From Arthrobotrys musiformis (lineage: Eukaryota; Ascomycota; Orbiliomycetes; Orbiliales; Orbiliaceae), in the NCBI GenBank assembly GCA_036971715.1, contig JAVHJL010000004.1:3162001-3226000 (forward strand): a stretch of DNA of 64,000 nucleotides. Direction: 5' to 3'. Numbering within the stretch: position 1 is the stretch's first letter; the number at the start of each line of letters is the position of its first letter. A program made the translations under genes and the position numbers. Under the pieces are notes generated by a model, which searched no databases, was not told the DNA's origin, and saw nothing but the letters and a program-made list of their open reading frames with translations. This document shows, one piece after another, positions 1 to 11,715 of this stretch.

Positions 1-1838
1 TTCGCTGCCCTGTTGCAGTCGAATTCGTCAGCTTCTGTTGGATACTATCGTCTCTTTATATACCGCTCTGGGCCGACGACTTGCAGGCACAGCGCACAGG
101 TACAGGTACAAGTGCGGACTGCTGGTCCGCAGATAAGCAGAATGGCCCAAAGCACATCTCGATTCTAGCTCTTCGCAGTTACAACTATCTCTGTTTTTTA
201 GACACTAATCCAGAGTCGGATATCGGTTAATCAAAGTGGGGACCCGTTGTGTTAATACAAAACCGGCTACAACAGGAGATACCAATCTCAACATCTGCAC
301 GATCTCCGTCAGCTTCGAGGTGTCGAAAACTGCATTGTCCGGATAAATCTATAAAATGTTGTTTACCTCAGTTCTTAGTCAGGCGGACCCCGCTGTCGAC
401 CAAGCTACGGACTAAGCTTACAAGCTTTTCAAGTTTTTGTAGATCTGCCCTGTTAACTTTTTTTTGTTGTTTTTTGAGCCTTCGAAGCTCGAAAAGCCAA
501 GATTTCCTGTCCACTCAAAAAAGTATTTAGTATCTCGTAAAAACCTCGAAGCCAAGCTACGCAAGGACTCGGTTACAGAAATTGCGACGGGACGAGCGAG
601 CGAAGGTGGAATGCAGAGAATTTACATACAAATGTATACCTACATGCTACGTCGATAGCTCTGCAATTGGAGGAGGGCAGCAAAAAAATCTATTCCTTCC
701 GGCATCCTGCCTAAGAGGCTTCATGCAGAGAATCTAGCTGCAAATCTGGCATAGTTTCTGTACAATACATACATGTACTCCGGTTGTGACAGGGATAGGT
801 CCGGTTGAAGCATTTTCAACCCCACCTCGACAATCTTCTATATCACGATATAGATATTATACCTGCGTTGCTGACAAATGGTCCAACAATTCTAGCTGGT
901 ATACTTCCGTGTTTCCTATGTCATAAAGGCTAGCAGGTGCATTGCAGAAATGATACATGAACCTTGAAGTGACTCACAGGATTCCTGATTACGGAGCTTA
1001 GTACTACCGCGAGATCCACCTTTTTCACAGGATTCGATAGCTGGATAAAAAGAAGTCAATCAAAATCATTTCAGCATATCAGGGGTGCGTATCGGAACGG
1101 CCATGCAACTGCCCGCGTTCCTACAACATCCAAGAAAAGCAAAAGATTCAAAGGAAATGCACAATGGGAAACCAGAAGCGACACTGGACAAAATACCGTT
1201 GGAATGATTGTCGCATTCCTCAGGATTAAATACCTACTTTCACCCATTTGGTTCACGAGATCACCCTCGTTTTCGTTATAACCATCGTCTCGAGAGCGAT
1301 CAGATGAATATGTGATATCTCCGAAAGGACGTCTCATAAAATCGACGACTCGGTTTTAACGAATTGAGAGAATGGTGATAATAATATTCTGATTAAGTAG
1401 CTACAACCTTTCTAATGCAGGGATAATAAAAGCGGAAGGTTGGAGTGGTGGCAGTGGTGATTGAATTGATTACAGTTGGAATAATATTGAAGGTCAATTT
1501 GAGGAAGAACGTCTGGCACCGCGAGACCAGGAAGAACCCATAGTCTCATACCCAGAGGCCCCAGGCCGCTCACCAAAAAAAACCACATTATCTCAACACA
1601 TACTATCAACCCCATCCATGAATGCAATCGAAGTCGACAAGTACTGCCGCGCGCAGTGGAGCATTAGGTATTTAATACACGCCCTTCTTCACCACAAAAT
1701 TATTTAGAAATTGAGATAGCATGAAGGCAGGAGATGGTCACCTCATAGATATAATTTAAATATTTTCTAGCTGATGTAGACACTAAATTTATGGCTACTG
1801 ACCGCGAGACCACTACTAACTGACTCTAGTTCATACGA
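1..1838. other. Left-end spacer, no supported gene
   Basis: No reading frame here has recognisable domains or a splice structure that extends it. The short frames present (up to about 90 codons) have low-complexity or unconvincing translations. The right part lies downstream of the minus-strand protease that ends at 1839, so its 3' untranslated region is probably here. I see no repeats or RNA genes. Confidence 0.6.
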
Positions 1839-4235
1839 TCAAAGGGGACCTGATCTCTCATTCCCATCTTCAGTCTTTGATCTAAGTAGTGGAAGACGGT
1901 CGGTAAAAACAGGAGTTGGTTCAGCAATGTCCGGAGGAGTCGTGGTCTTAGGAGGAACTGGCTTTCGTTCCTCGCTGGGGATATGCTTAGTGTGAATATG
2001 CGGGGTTGGGGTTGGGGTTGGGGCTGGCGTCCTATCGGGTACTGGTTTTCGACCTTTGGGGTCCGTGTGGATGTGGACCGAGGTAACAGCTTCAGGACTG
2101 GCGATTATTATACCCTCGTTGACCGCTATTTTCTCGACTTCTTCCCGGTCCGCTTTAGGCCACTGATGCACTGATATCCCGTTCCAGACAACAGGGACAA
2201 CTTCGCTATCCAACGGTTTCCCCTTAGAATCTTTGGGTATTCTATCATAGGCTAGTTGCTTCAATTTTGCAATTGACTGAGCCACTCGAGTTTCAGAGTT
2301 TGGGTCTAAGTTTTGGGAAATGAGGTTTGCTAGGATTCCGGAGGTTACTGCTGTCGCTGTAACGAGCAGATGCATATCATAGTTAGTACGTTCAAAAATT
2401 ACTGGTCTATAATAAACTTACCAATTGACGTTCCACCATTCCGTAACTCGTTATAGTAGTGGTAACCTTTTATCAAGTATCCTGGAATTCTGGGGTCCGG
2501 AAACTTAAGTCCAAGCTGGAGGGTGGTTGCAGCCCATACCATGTCGATGTTTTTATCATATCGCTCCACGTTGTGAAAATTTTCGTCCGCTAAGCCAACT
2601 ATTAATAGTCTCTCAAACTTCTTGTCTACTGCTAAGCTTTGGGGTGGGGATTTTATGTCATAGTCTAGAACCACCATCTTATGTTTCTTCCCACTTTTGC
2701 CGATGGTCTCCCTTAATTCCTATTTTGAATTATGATCATGAGCGAGGGCTTGCCTTAATTTATCTTTTGCAAATCATCAAAGGATTTGCACCTCATGAAA
2801 TTTGAATAAAACTTACCCGCTGTCTATTTCCAGCCGCCGCCACAAAAACCACGTTTTTCAATTTGTTAAATTCAGCCATGATGTCTTCAATCATTTTATC
2901 TGTGAATGGAAGAAGCTTTTGATGAAGAGGGTTATTGAGTTCAAGATCTCTTCGCACCTGGTTGCCATCAGGGTTGCCCTTCGAGTAGTTGATGATACAG
3001 GGTCGGTTTTTATTATGTTTCAAGATGTGGTCGTATGTTTTCAAAAGACAATCGAAGTCCCCAGAATAAAGCTCTTGTCCATCGCCCCGAGTACAAGGAA
3101 CTGCTATAACCTCTGCAGCTTGAGCAATACCAACTCGCTTTCCAACTATCGCCCCAGCTATACTTGTGCCGTGAAATAGCGAAAGGCTGCCGAACTCGTT
3201 GTCTGTCCATTTGTCGAGAGGGAAATTACTAGTGGAAATCCAATCGGTCATTTTCGCATCGACGAAATCCTATTCAAAAACCAGTCAGTCAAAACATTGT
3301 ATACTGTAATTTTGTAGAGTTTATAGATTGGAATAGCCTTACAGGATGCTTTGCATCGAGTCCCGTATCCAGTACATACACTACTACTCCCTCACCCGGC
3401 TTCTTGTTGTGGTAATAGGAGCTAGCAACCTGGGAGCTAATCCGCTCTTGAATTTTCTTATGCAGTGGCCAAGGCCAGGATAAGGGTGGGAAATGAAATA
3501 TAGCGTTCCTTGTCACAGAAATACCCGTTCCGGGGGCATCCTCTTCAAGGGGGGTCTTCCACCAACTAGGCCTCCCTGCTCCAATTCTTTTGGGTTGTTT
3601 ATAATACCACCGGTTTTCCAGAGCTTCCAAATTTTCATACGGCTCGCGTATACCGCAGTAGGAAAACTAAGTGGTAAAGCTAGGTTAGCCTTCCCTTTGT
3701 CAGACGAAGTTCTTTCCATATCAAGGAATATAATAAATCATAAAGCATACAAATATACACCTATTGGGGAACTATTTCTTACAGGATACTTATCGGCACC
3801 TTCCCTCAACTTTGGACCAGAAGCCCCAGCAAAAAATGCCGGCATCTCTTTCAAAACCTTCGCAATTTCACCTATCAAGCTTCCCGAGCTCGCAAGATCC
3901 TTCTGCTTCTTCCCAGATTGCCAAAATTGTATCGGTAGGGCGATTTCATAGCCCCAAGTGCCCAGCTCTTCGCTTCGGACCGTATATAAAGCTTTACTTC
4001 GAGGTGGTAGCAATCTAACCTTTTTAAGGGGTCCTGCCCCTTCTAGGAATTCTCGATCTAAATCTTTGAAGAGATCTTCTCTTTGTCGAAACCCTGGCTT
4101 TACGGCGCAAAATATCAAAGTAAATTGGAGTCCCCATGTCCCGAGCTTGGATTTCGGGGCGAAGTCCGCAGCGGAAGACAACTTGTAATATAAAGCAAGC
4201 TGTAAAAGCAATATTAAAATACTACTTGAACGCAT
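1839..4235 (-). CDS. Secreted subtilisin-like serine protease (S8), copy A
   Basis: Predicted secreted endoprotease of the subtilase family. I resolve five exons on the minus strand: 4235-3783, 3666-3343, 3269-2817, 2719-2422 and 2356-1839, giving about 681 residues. Residues 1-22 form a signal peptide. The region to about 230 resembles a propeptide-like N-terminal part shared with the neighbouring copy. The catalytic triad is visible: Asp251 in VLDTGLD, His292 in HGTSIAG and Ser508 in GGTSIAT, with the oxyanion Asn in AAAGN. The last intron falls directly after the catalytic Ser codon region. The C-terminal tail (about residues 590-681) is rich in Pro and Thr and holds two copies of an HIHT...RKPVP module. 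A second, slightly shorter paralogue lies 1.2 kb upstream with the same exon plan. Such enzymes degrade extracellular protein; the specific target is unknown. Confidence 0.88.
1990..2033. repeat. GGGGTT-type short tandem repeat inside a coding exon
   Basis: A short run of GGGGTT-like units on the plus strand. On the minus strand it encodes the Pro-Thr dipeptide run in the tail of protease copy A, so it is a coding microsatellite that could change length between strains. Confidence 0.6.
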
Positions 4236-5450
4236 TTTGTATTTTTGGTTAGAAGCTATGATTAGCCGTGTAGCTGTCAGTTCGAAAATAATTGATTTAC
4301 AATATCGTATCTAAGGACAACCATCCAGTCATGCACTATAGCACCGTATATATATCTGTCAAAAGATTCTAGTAAACGAAGCAACATTACAGAAAATTCC
4401 TGTAATTCGACAACCAACAAGCTCTCAAACAGTAGTTCCAACAGACAAGTCCACGAGTTTAACGGCAATCATGCCGATACGTGATAGAACCTGGTTAACC
4501 TGGTGGCACGCATCTGTTAGATACTTCCTTTTCAGAAATTTACCAATCAGTATCACGTTTGCGAAATCAACCTAGCCAACAGGTTCACGAACTTGGGTCC
4601 TGTACTCCAGAATCGATATCTACGCCACTGAAGTACAGTACTGCAGTACTGGCGCCATCATGCAACAAAAACGTCTCAAAGGAGTGATATCAATCGATGA
4701 AGGCTCCTGACTTCATTGCTTAAAGGATTGGCCTATAGATCTACTCAATGTACCAGCATCGATCCGGGTTTAGAATATACGTACTTGGGCATATAATTGT
4801 CTTTCGAAGTTAGGGCCGGCAGCAATCGGCAAACACTTAAACGTTGCAATCTGGTATTCTCGCCATGTGGCTATTCGTGCCCAAGCGCGCATGCATGAGC
4901 TCAGGAGTTTTCAAACCCTGGTTATAGATCGGTTATAGTATCAATGCAGCCTCCCAACCAACTTTAATTGACCATGCACGTTGGTATCAAAGCGCCCCAA
5001 AAAGTGAATTTAGACAATTGCCTATGGCGCCTATACTTAGATCCCGTAGTATATATGGTATGCTATCAAACTCAAAACGTTTAGAACGGCATTCTGATTA
5101 CTCCCACTGAAAATTTTAACAATCTGCTTTCTGGGTCTTTTCTAATTTATTATATATGCAGTGACTTTCTAGTAGTAGAAAAGCCGCTCTCTTAGGACTT
5201 TGCGGCAACTATCTTGTGACTTTATGAACAATTTAGTCTCAAGGTGGAATTTCTGATTTTATCAATATTATAAAGAGATACCTTCCTGGTACGAACCCGG
5301 GTGGACTGAGGACGAGAAAAATATTTTTTAAACTCCAAATCGGCAAAAATGCTCCTTACCTCGTACCTAGGCTAGGAGCCTCTCTTAATTACCTCACAGC
5401 TTCTCCACAAGCTTATCCAAAGCATAGCTTGGTCTGCAATAACTGAAAAA
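4236..5450. other. Spacer between the two proteases
   Basis: About 1.2 kb with no supported gene. It must contain the promoter of protease copy A (right of 4235) and the 3' region of copy B (left of 5451). I looked for remnants of a third protease and found none. Confidence 0.6.
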
Positions 5451-7694
5451 CTAGGGTGTAGGAACCGGCTTCCGGCTTTTGACAGCTGTATGAATGCGCA
5501 CGGGTGTTACTGGGGGTTCATCGGCGTCCGCGGGGGGTTTTAGTTTAGAATATAGAAGTTGGTCTTCCAGAAACCACGAATCCGGCTGTATCCCGTTCCA
5601 GACTACTGGAAACGCACCTGGATCGTAAGCCACCCCATTCTCGTCTTTCAGTACTTTACTCTCCGCCAAATTCTTGAGTGTGGCGATTGCCTTGCGCATG
5701 CGGTTTGCGGATTTTAGATCTCTAGATAAATATGTCGCAAGGAGCCCGGAGACAACCGCTGTGGCTGTAGTGTCCGAAGTAAATAATGATTAGTTGGGTC
5801 TCGGCCGATGTATCGCATGATTCGGCCTGGGGATTATAAAAAACTTGCACAGGGTTAATTCATACCGGCTGATGTTTGACCGTCCTGTAGTGTATAATAC
5901 ATATGGTCTTGAATGGAGTTTGCCACAAGTCTTGGATCCGGAAATCGGAGAAGTAGAGTGGGATCCGTCTGTGCCCATACCATGTTAATGGCTTGGATAT
6001 CAAATTGCCTTCTGGTGCGTAGATTTGCATTGACTGAACCGACTAATACTAGCTTGCCCCAGGAGCTCGATGTCGCTAGAGTTTGTGGCCAAGTATCAAT
6101 TTTCGTATCCTATTAATCCTAGTTGTAAGCTTCAGGCACCTGGATTCTTCTGGTACGGGCAGGGCTCGGCTTCCGTCTAGACGTTTAGCAGGATAATTCC
6201 AATGCAATAAGTAGCTACTATGTCCTAGTAGACACTGTTTAGGCCAAGACCAAGCCGGGCCGCTGGATTTATCTATAGTATATTATAAATATGTGGGATA
6301 CTCCGGTGGTTTCAACTTACAGGGCTTTGATTTCCCGCAGCCGTGACAATAATGACGTTTGGTAGGCTGTGAAGGGCGTGTAGGACACTTGTGAACATCA
6401 AACGAAGGGGTGAGGTGAGTGGGTCCTGACTATCAAATGGATATGTACTCGACATATTTATAATACAAGGGCGTTTCGCATTGTAGGTTTTTATGTGGTC
6501 GTACGTTTTCAAAAGACAGTCCATATCTGCGGCAATCGTGGGCAAAGTATGGGCCTCCGTACAATACCCGGCTACGACTTTGGCGGCTTGGGCGACACCG
6601 GATAGTCTACCAACAATTTTACCAACTATCTGAGTGCCGTGGCCAGCTTGGTAGCGGGTGTTGGCTAGGGTGTCTGCCCCCTCTTCTTGTGGAAACGGGC
6701 CTCCAAAAATCTGACTTGTTATTTTGGCGTTTTTTAGATCCTATTATATTTGCGAACACGTCAGAGTTTGGGAATCGAAGAGACCTAGGGCTTATCTATA
6801 ATAGTCTTACAGGGTGGCTAGTGTCAACTCCACTGTCTAGGACGTATACCACAGCCCCTTCGCCCGGTCTCTTGTAATGGTAGTAGGAACTACCTAGTCG
6901 GGATTGTTTTTGGTATTGAAACATTATTGACCACGGCCAGGATAGGAATGGAAGATCTGGCATGGCGTCCCTCGTTACGGCGATATCTCTTCCTGGAACA
7001 TTTCGTTCGACTGATTTCCTCCACCAATACGGTTTCCGAACTATAAGGTGGCGGGGAGGTTTATTATACCAAATTTTCGATGGTGGAGTGGGCGAGAAAA
7101 CATCAGATGGATACGGATTACACTTTACGAACTACACCATGACGGATTAGCGTTAGGGTTGTATTATAGGGAATATGATACATAGCACAAGGGTTTCTCC
7201 TAGAACCTAGGATGGTTTCCTACAGGGTAATCCGCATGGTTTTTTGTATTTGAATTATGGGTGGTACCCGTAAAAAGCATTGCCATGGCTATAATAATAC
7301 GTTCGAGATTATCGATAATACGCTTCTCCTTCTTTGCGCCTCGTTCCCGGCTGACTTCATCGCGATAAACTTCTCCACGGTGTCTGTAGTAGTTTAACGG
7401 AGTAATGATTGTGTAGGCTCGAACCCCCAAATACTTGCTCTGCGATTTAAATGTAGCCCTTTTCCGAGGTGTTAACAAGGCCAAACTAGCAAGGGACCCG
7501 TCTAGGAATTCTTTGTCTAAGGCATCGAACATCCTAGTATTATGGTAAAACTCGGGCTTGACGATGCAGGTTAGATGGGTAAATTCAACCCCCCAAGTCC
7601 CCACTTTCGGGAGCGATCTAAAATTTGCAAATACCGGGAAGGAATAGTAAACAATTAGGTGAAAGAGGTAAAGAACCAATTTGACAGGAATCAT
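5451..7694 (-). CDS. Secreted subtilisin-like serine protease (S8), copy B
   Basis: Tandem paralogue of the protease at 1839-4235. Exons on the minus strand are 7694-7224, 7131-6811, 6740-6321, 6109-5866 and 5764-5451, about 589 residues with every junction in phase. I start at the ATG at 7694 because it begins a signal peptide (residues 1-23); an upstream in-frame ATG would place 50 non-signal residues before it. Triad candidates are Asp256 (VLDSGVD), His298 (GHGTQIVG) and Ser484, with the oxyanion Asn in TAAGN. The serine motif reads GQTSAAT where copy A has GGTSIAT, so the residue two before the Ser is Gln instead of the usual Gly, a possible activity change. The tail has only one IHT...RKPVP unit and stops right after it. 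No frameshift or stop breaks the frame. Confidence 0.85.
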
Positions 7695-8524
7695 TTTGGC
7701 CTTGGGGATGTTGAGATGCGGCTCCACAGATATGTGTATACCTAGATACTCTGCATGGGCGCAACATGTAACGATCGAGTTGACATTCGAATATCCATGC
7801 CGAGAAGTAAAAGCCGGGCTTACATTCACCAATAAATAATGCATATAATGTGATGAATAGACGTAATTATAATTTATTGTTAGACCCCTTTGTGCAGTCT
7901 GGGTACGAGACCATACTAGATCAATTGAATAAGTGGCATATTGACAAAAATTCTTTGCCTCTATCTCAGCGCCTGGATTCGAGGTTAGACAAAATTAAGC
8001 CAACTTGCTTTCGAATTGCAGGTGCTTAATATGAATAAGGTGTTAATGTTATATTGTTGCATTTTGCACAGCAAAAAGTGTGTTACACCAACTCCGAGCG
8101 CAGGCTTTCCATATAGATCTAGTTTCGAAACTGACATTAACTAGACTTAGTCTCGCTGCGAAAGAGCGATGTGACATCGGTCTGTATTTGGCGTTTCGAA
8201 GCACCTCGAGGTTTCCTGCATCAAATCTTGCTTTGAACATGCATACGCACCGGGGCGGTCTGGATCCCAACAGGATGGAACCATATAATTATAACCACAA
8301 ATACATTACCCTACAATACCACGCTCTAGCAAAAGCTTCAATATAATTATAATCAATGAGTTCATGCATGCAGGAGACCCTAGGCTCGAGCCATTCAATT
8401 GATCAACCTGCCATTGTACTCGGAATTGTTAGCATTGCATTGTACATAAATTACTGTCGCTCCAACATGCAAACTTAAAACTCAACCCCAGCCCTGTTCG
8501 ATATCTGCGCCCCATTATTGAGGA
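7695..8524. other. Spacer upstream of protease copy B
   Basis: Presumed promoter of protease copy B. Short frames on both strands near 8049-8346 have no recognisable content. No repeat or RNA gene is seen. Confidence 0.5.
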
Positions 8525-9160
8525 TGTCAACATCGTCTGTGGAGCTCTCCGTCTCCTCTGAAACCGCTACTCGAATCAAAACTGAATTGGAAGATGATAT
8601 CATCATGTGTATACTTTTCGATCTGAACGCATACGTTTTACAACACTTTAAATATCCACCGTCGAGATGTTGCCTGATGCGGTAGGGTTCGTTGAGCGGA
8701 ATACGCTGTGAAAGTTTAATAGAGTTTTCCGATAAACTCGCGCTGATGAGTCGGTCGGCGGATAGAGCTAGTTAGACGTGAAATGGGGGCTATATACCGA
8801 TTATATTATGGCATCCATCTGCTTGGCTCGTGCTTTATTACTACCAACCACTTTATACATTCGGACGGTACCCTATCAATAACATACTGGAGATCCCTAA
8901 GCCGTCTATACGCGACGACGGGCTGGGAGCTAGATAGTCTATCCATCCACAAGGTCTACGTGAGGATGATTTCTAGCTCTTTTATTTCCCTCATGTAGAG
9001 CGGGATTATACATACCTGTGGCTGAATCAAGCTCCGGCTTCTATCATATACAAAATCGACGATCTTGAACAAGCAGAGGCGCAATGTTTCTACCTGGACT
9101 TTTTCCTACGATTGGCAGACCCCGCCCCAGCTACGGAATATTTGGCACAACGTCCCTTTT
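8525..9160 (+). pseudogene. Possible broken coding remnant or unresolved 5' exons
   Basis: Several short frames here look protein-like but are interrupted. One begins with ATG at 8525 and runs 53 codons. Another, ending at 9160, reads through a Tyr- and Leu-rich stretch from about 8977 and follows an in-frame TAG at 8974. I could not join them with convincing splice sites into the membrane protein that follows. They may be its true 5' exons, a decayed gene or chance. I do not recognise a family. Confidence 0.25.
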
Positions 9161-9725
9161 AATCCCGGGTGGTGCGGTCGCCGCGATTCCAGCTGGTAGC
9201 TCTGTCCATACCGCTGACAATCCGAGAGCAGATCCTATTCATAGCGGTAGTAATGGGGATATCCTCACCGGCAAGCCGCAAATTACGAAGTGCATCATAA
9301 TTGTTGTTTGTATGCTCACCATTGATCAATTGGGACCGAATTATATCACGTATATGATTTAATCTCGCATTTTTGCACATACCGGTACTAACCATCGGTA
9401 ATGCTTTTTTTCAGGCGCTTCAGTAGTGGCTGGCTTCCTCCTAACTTGTCTTTGGCGCTTCATCCGTCACCGCCGTCGTAGACGAAGACGCAGTAACGAC
9501 GTTGAAATCGCAAATGTATCCCGCCACCGCAGACGGATCTCGCGGAGACGAAGGTTGAGAGACCCCCCACCGCCGTATTCGCCCGCTGTAATACACCAAC
9601 CCCTGACTATGCAGTATCTGGAGGACGGGAGGATGGCTACGATCGATGGGATCGAAGATAGGAGTATTAATATTGCGAGTGATTCGGATTTGCCTAGGGC
9701 TCCTGCGCCGGCGTATAAGCTGTAG
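9084..9725 (+). CDS. Single-pass membrane protein with basic tail and PPPY motif
   Basis: Two exons, 9084-9309 and 9415-9725, give 178 residues if the ATG at 9084 is the start; an in-frame stop lies at 9066. The intron has a clear GTATGC donor, a TACTAAC branch point and a polypyrimidine acceptor. It splits the membrane helix: the join restores one continuous hydrophobic segment (about residues 71-91) immediately followed by an Arg/His-rich stop-transfer stretch, which supports the gene model. The N-terminal side is Gly/Pro/Ser-rich without a clear signal peptide, so the 5' end may be incomplete. The cytoplasmic tail has DPPPPYSP, a PPxY motif of the type bound by WW domains of Rsp5-like ubiquitin ligases. 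Function is unknown. Confidence 0.5.
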
Positions 9726-11715
9726 ATGCTTTATGCATGGCGTTGGTTATATGCCCGTTAATTGGTGGTCGTGGGATATATAAATGTGCATGTATGCATG
9801 TATGTGCGTTTCTTTAATAACCTTGCAATTGATAGACTCGAGGCTAAATCCAGGCGACATTGTTGGGGTTCAGGGAGCATGAAAGGACTAGAGCCAGCAC
9901 TTGGAATGAGGACTTGTGAGATTAAAAGTTGTATATATAATCCTCGAAAGCGTTAACGTTCCTATTATCTAACAAGCAATGCGTATTTTCCGAACCGTCT
10001 GACATGTTGAATTCGTTGTAAACTCCAAAACTCAGATTGGGTAGCGGTCTCTAAAAACCAAACGCTTAACGTGATAGCGCGCTATCAAGGAATGGCATGG
10101 TGAACCTAGGCAATACCAATTGCTATTATTAACAGCCAAATGTCGTAGCCAACTGTGGAGTCCATGTTCAGGGGCAAATCGGACAGAATTCCTTTTAACT
10201 AGATCGGAAGAAAAGAAGGAGAGGGCGGATGGTGGCTTTTCTCCACGATATGGAAGTCTGGACGCACGCGAGAGTTAAATGTCTTGAACTCACCGTGATC
10301 TGAACGGTAACGTTACTAGCCCCAATATCGACCCGAAAGTTAGCGGTAGAACGCCATCTGCCGCATCCGTCAAAAGGAACGAACTGAAGCCAAACTCCCA
10401 TCTCAACTTTTTATTTTTTTCATGAGTGGCTCACGGTATGTAGCTGCCCGTTTTATTACAGGACCGGATGTTCGTGATTCGAAGCCCCTTTGCAGCATCT
10501 ACAACTCTCAATGCGCCTTAGTTTGTCCCTGTATCAGAATCTGCAGGCCATGCCCGGCTTTCTCTTTTTGTCCCCGCACCCCTGCGCCTTCCCATTCAAT
10601 CTGTAACGAGCAGGAAAGCGAGGCTCCCATGGATCTAAACGGTGGCTCTGCATTTGGGGGGCATCGATACAACCGGCCGTAATTCGCGAAATGCAATGTT
10701 TTTCTGGTTGTTTTGATACGTAAATATCATGTCGCGTTCCACATCGACCGTATACACAAATATGTGCGACTCGGTTGCTAGTTGCATGCGGGCGCACATG
10801 CATTCCATTGTTAATCTATATCGATGCCTGCCCCCGGCACTGCACTGGACATCGACGCTAAAAGAGGGGGGTACCATGATAACAGGAACAGGTACCTGAT
10901 ACAAGCTATCCGTCTCCGCTTGCTTATGGGTACCCACTCTGGGCGCAGTCCCAATCGCGGGCGCCCCATATAAAACCGGGTACTCGCTCGCGGTCGAGGT
11001 AGAGGGTACCTGGACGGGCATTGCCGGTACCTGTTAGCTTTCGTTCCTCCCTGGACAGTACTCTCGACATCCATTACCCTGGCCTCCTATTCTGCCGACC
11101 TGTTTTTCTGACCGTTTTTGTTTACGAGTTCGTTCATTCCCATAGAATACTTAACTAGAGACCGTTCCCCCATCCTTGCTAGACTTGACTTTGCTGGTCG
11201 ATACTTCCTTTCATTCACTCTTTGAGCTTCATTCCTTGCCAGACTGGCATCTTCCAACCCACTATCACCACCATACTTACTACAACCACCTCATATATCA
11301 TATACCACAGAGTATACAATACTTAATAGCTTGTGCGCAAAGCGTGAATAACTTCCAGGGCAGCTTACCCCCCATAACCAGGCGTCTCTGAATCCAAACC
11401 TTGTCTGCCATACTTTTTCCTCAACGGAGACATTTGGACGGCAGCAGCTCCAACCAACACGAAGCATAGCAACGGACTAGCGACAGCGCTAGCTCAGAGG
11501 TACCAAGTCAGTAACCGGCTGGGACCTGTCAATCGGAGCTATAATCATAAACATCAGACTCTCCCAGCAATAGCTTGATCCGGTCTCCTCAAACTTCACT
11601 TCCTGTCACCAACCATCCCGCTTTTTAGTTTTTTCTTTCTCATCTCAAAAACATTCCCTCCTCGTTCTCCACGCGCCTATTACGTGGTTATCGTGATTAA
11701 CTATCACCAGCAACA
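9726..11715. other. 2-kb spacer, promoter side of the NTF2-like gene
   Basis: No supported gene. Minus-strand frames between about 10,500 and 11,070 overlap one another and have compositionally odd translations. The stretch contains a dense cluster of GGTACC palindromes (separate entry). The last 600 bases before 11716 are pyrimidine-rich, as is common in fungal leaders. Confidence 0.55.
10870..11031. promoter_or_regulatory. Cluster of five GGTACC palindromes
   Basis: GGTACC occurs at 10870, 10891, 10929, 11005 and 11026, five copies in 162 bases. Random expectation is about one per 4 kb. A TATA-like ATATAAAA lies among them near 10968. The cluster is about 0.7 kb upstream of the NTF2-like gene, so a regulatory role is conceivable, but this is inference only. 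Confidence 0.35.

Noticed and set aside
10534..11074. Three overlapping minus-strand frames of 87-128 codons
   Set aside because: They overlap in different frames, show no domain and no splice extension, and cover the GGTACC cluster.
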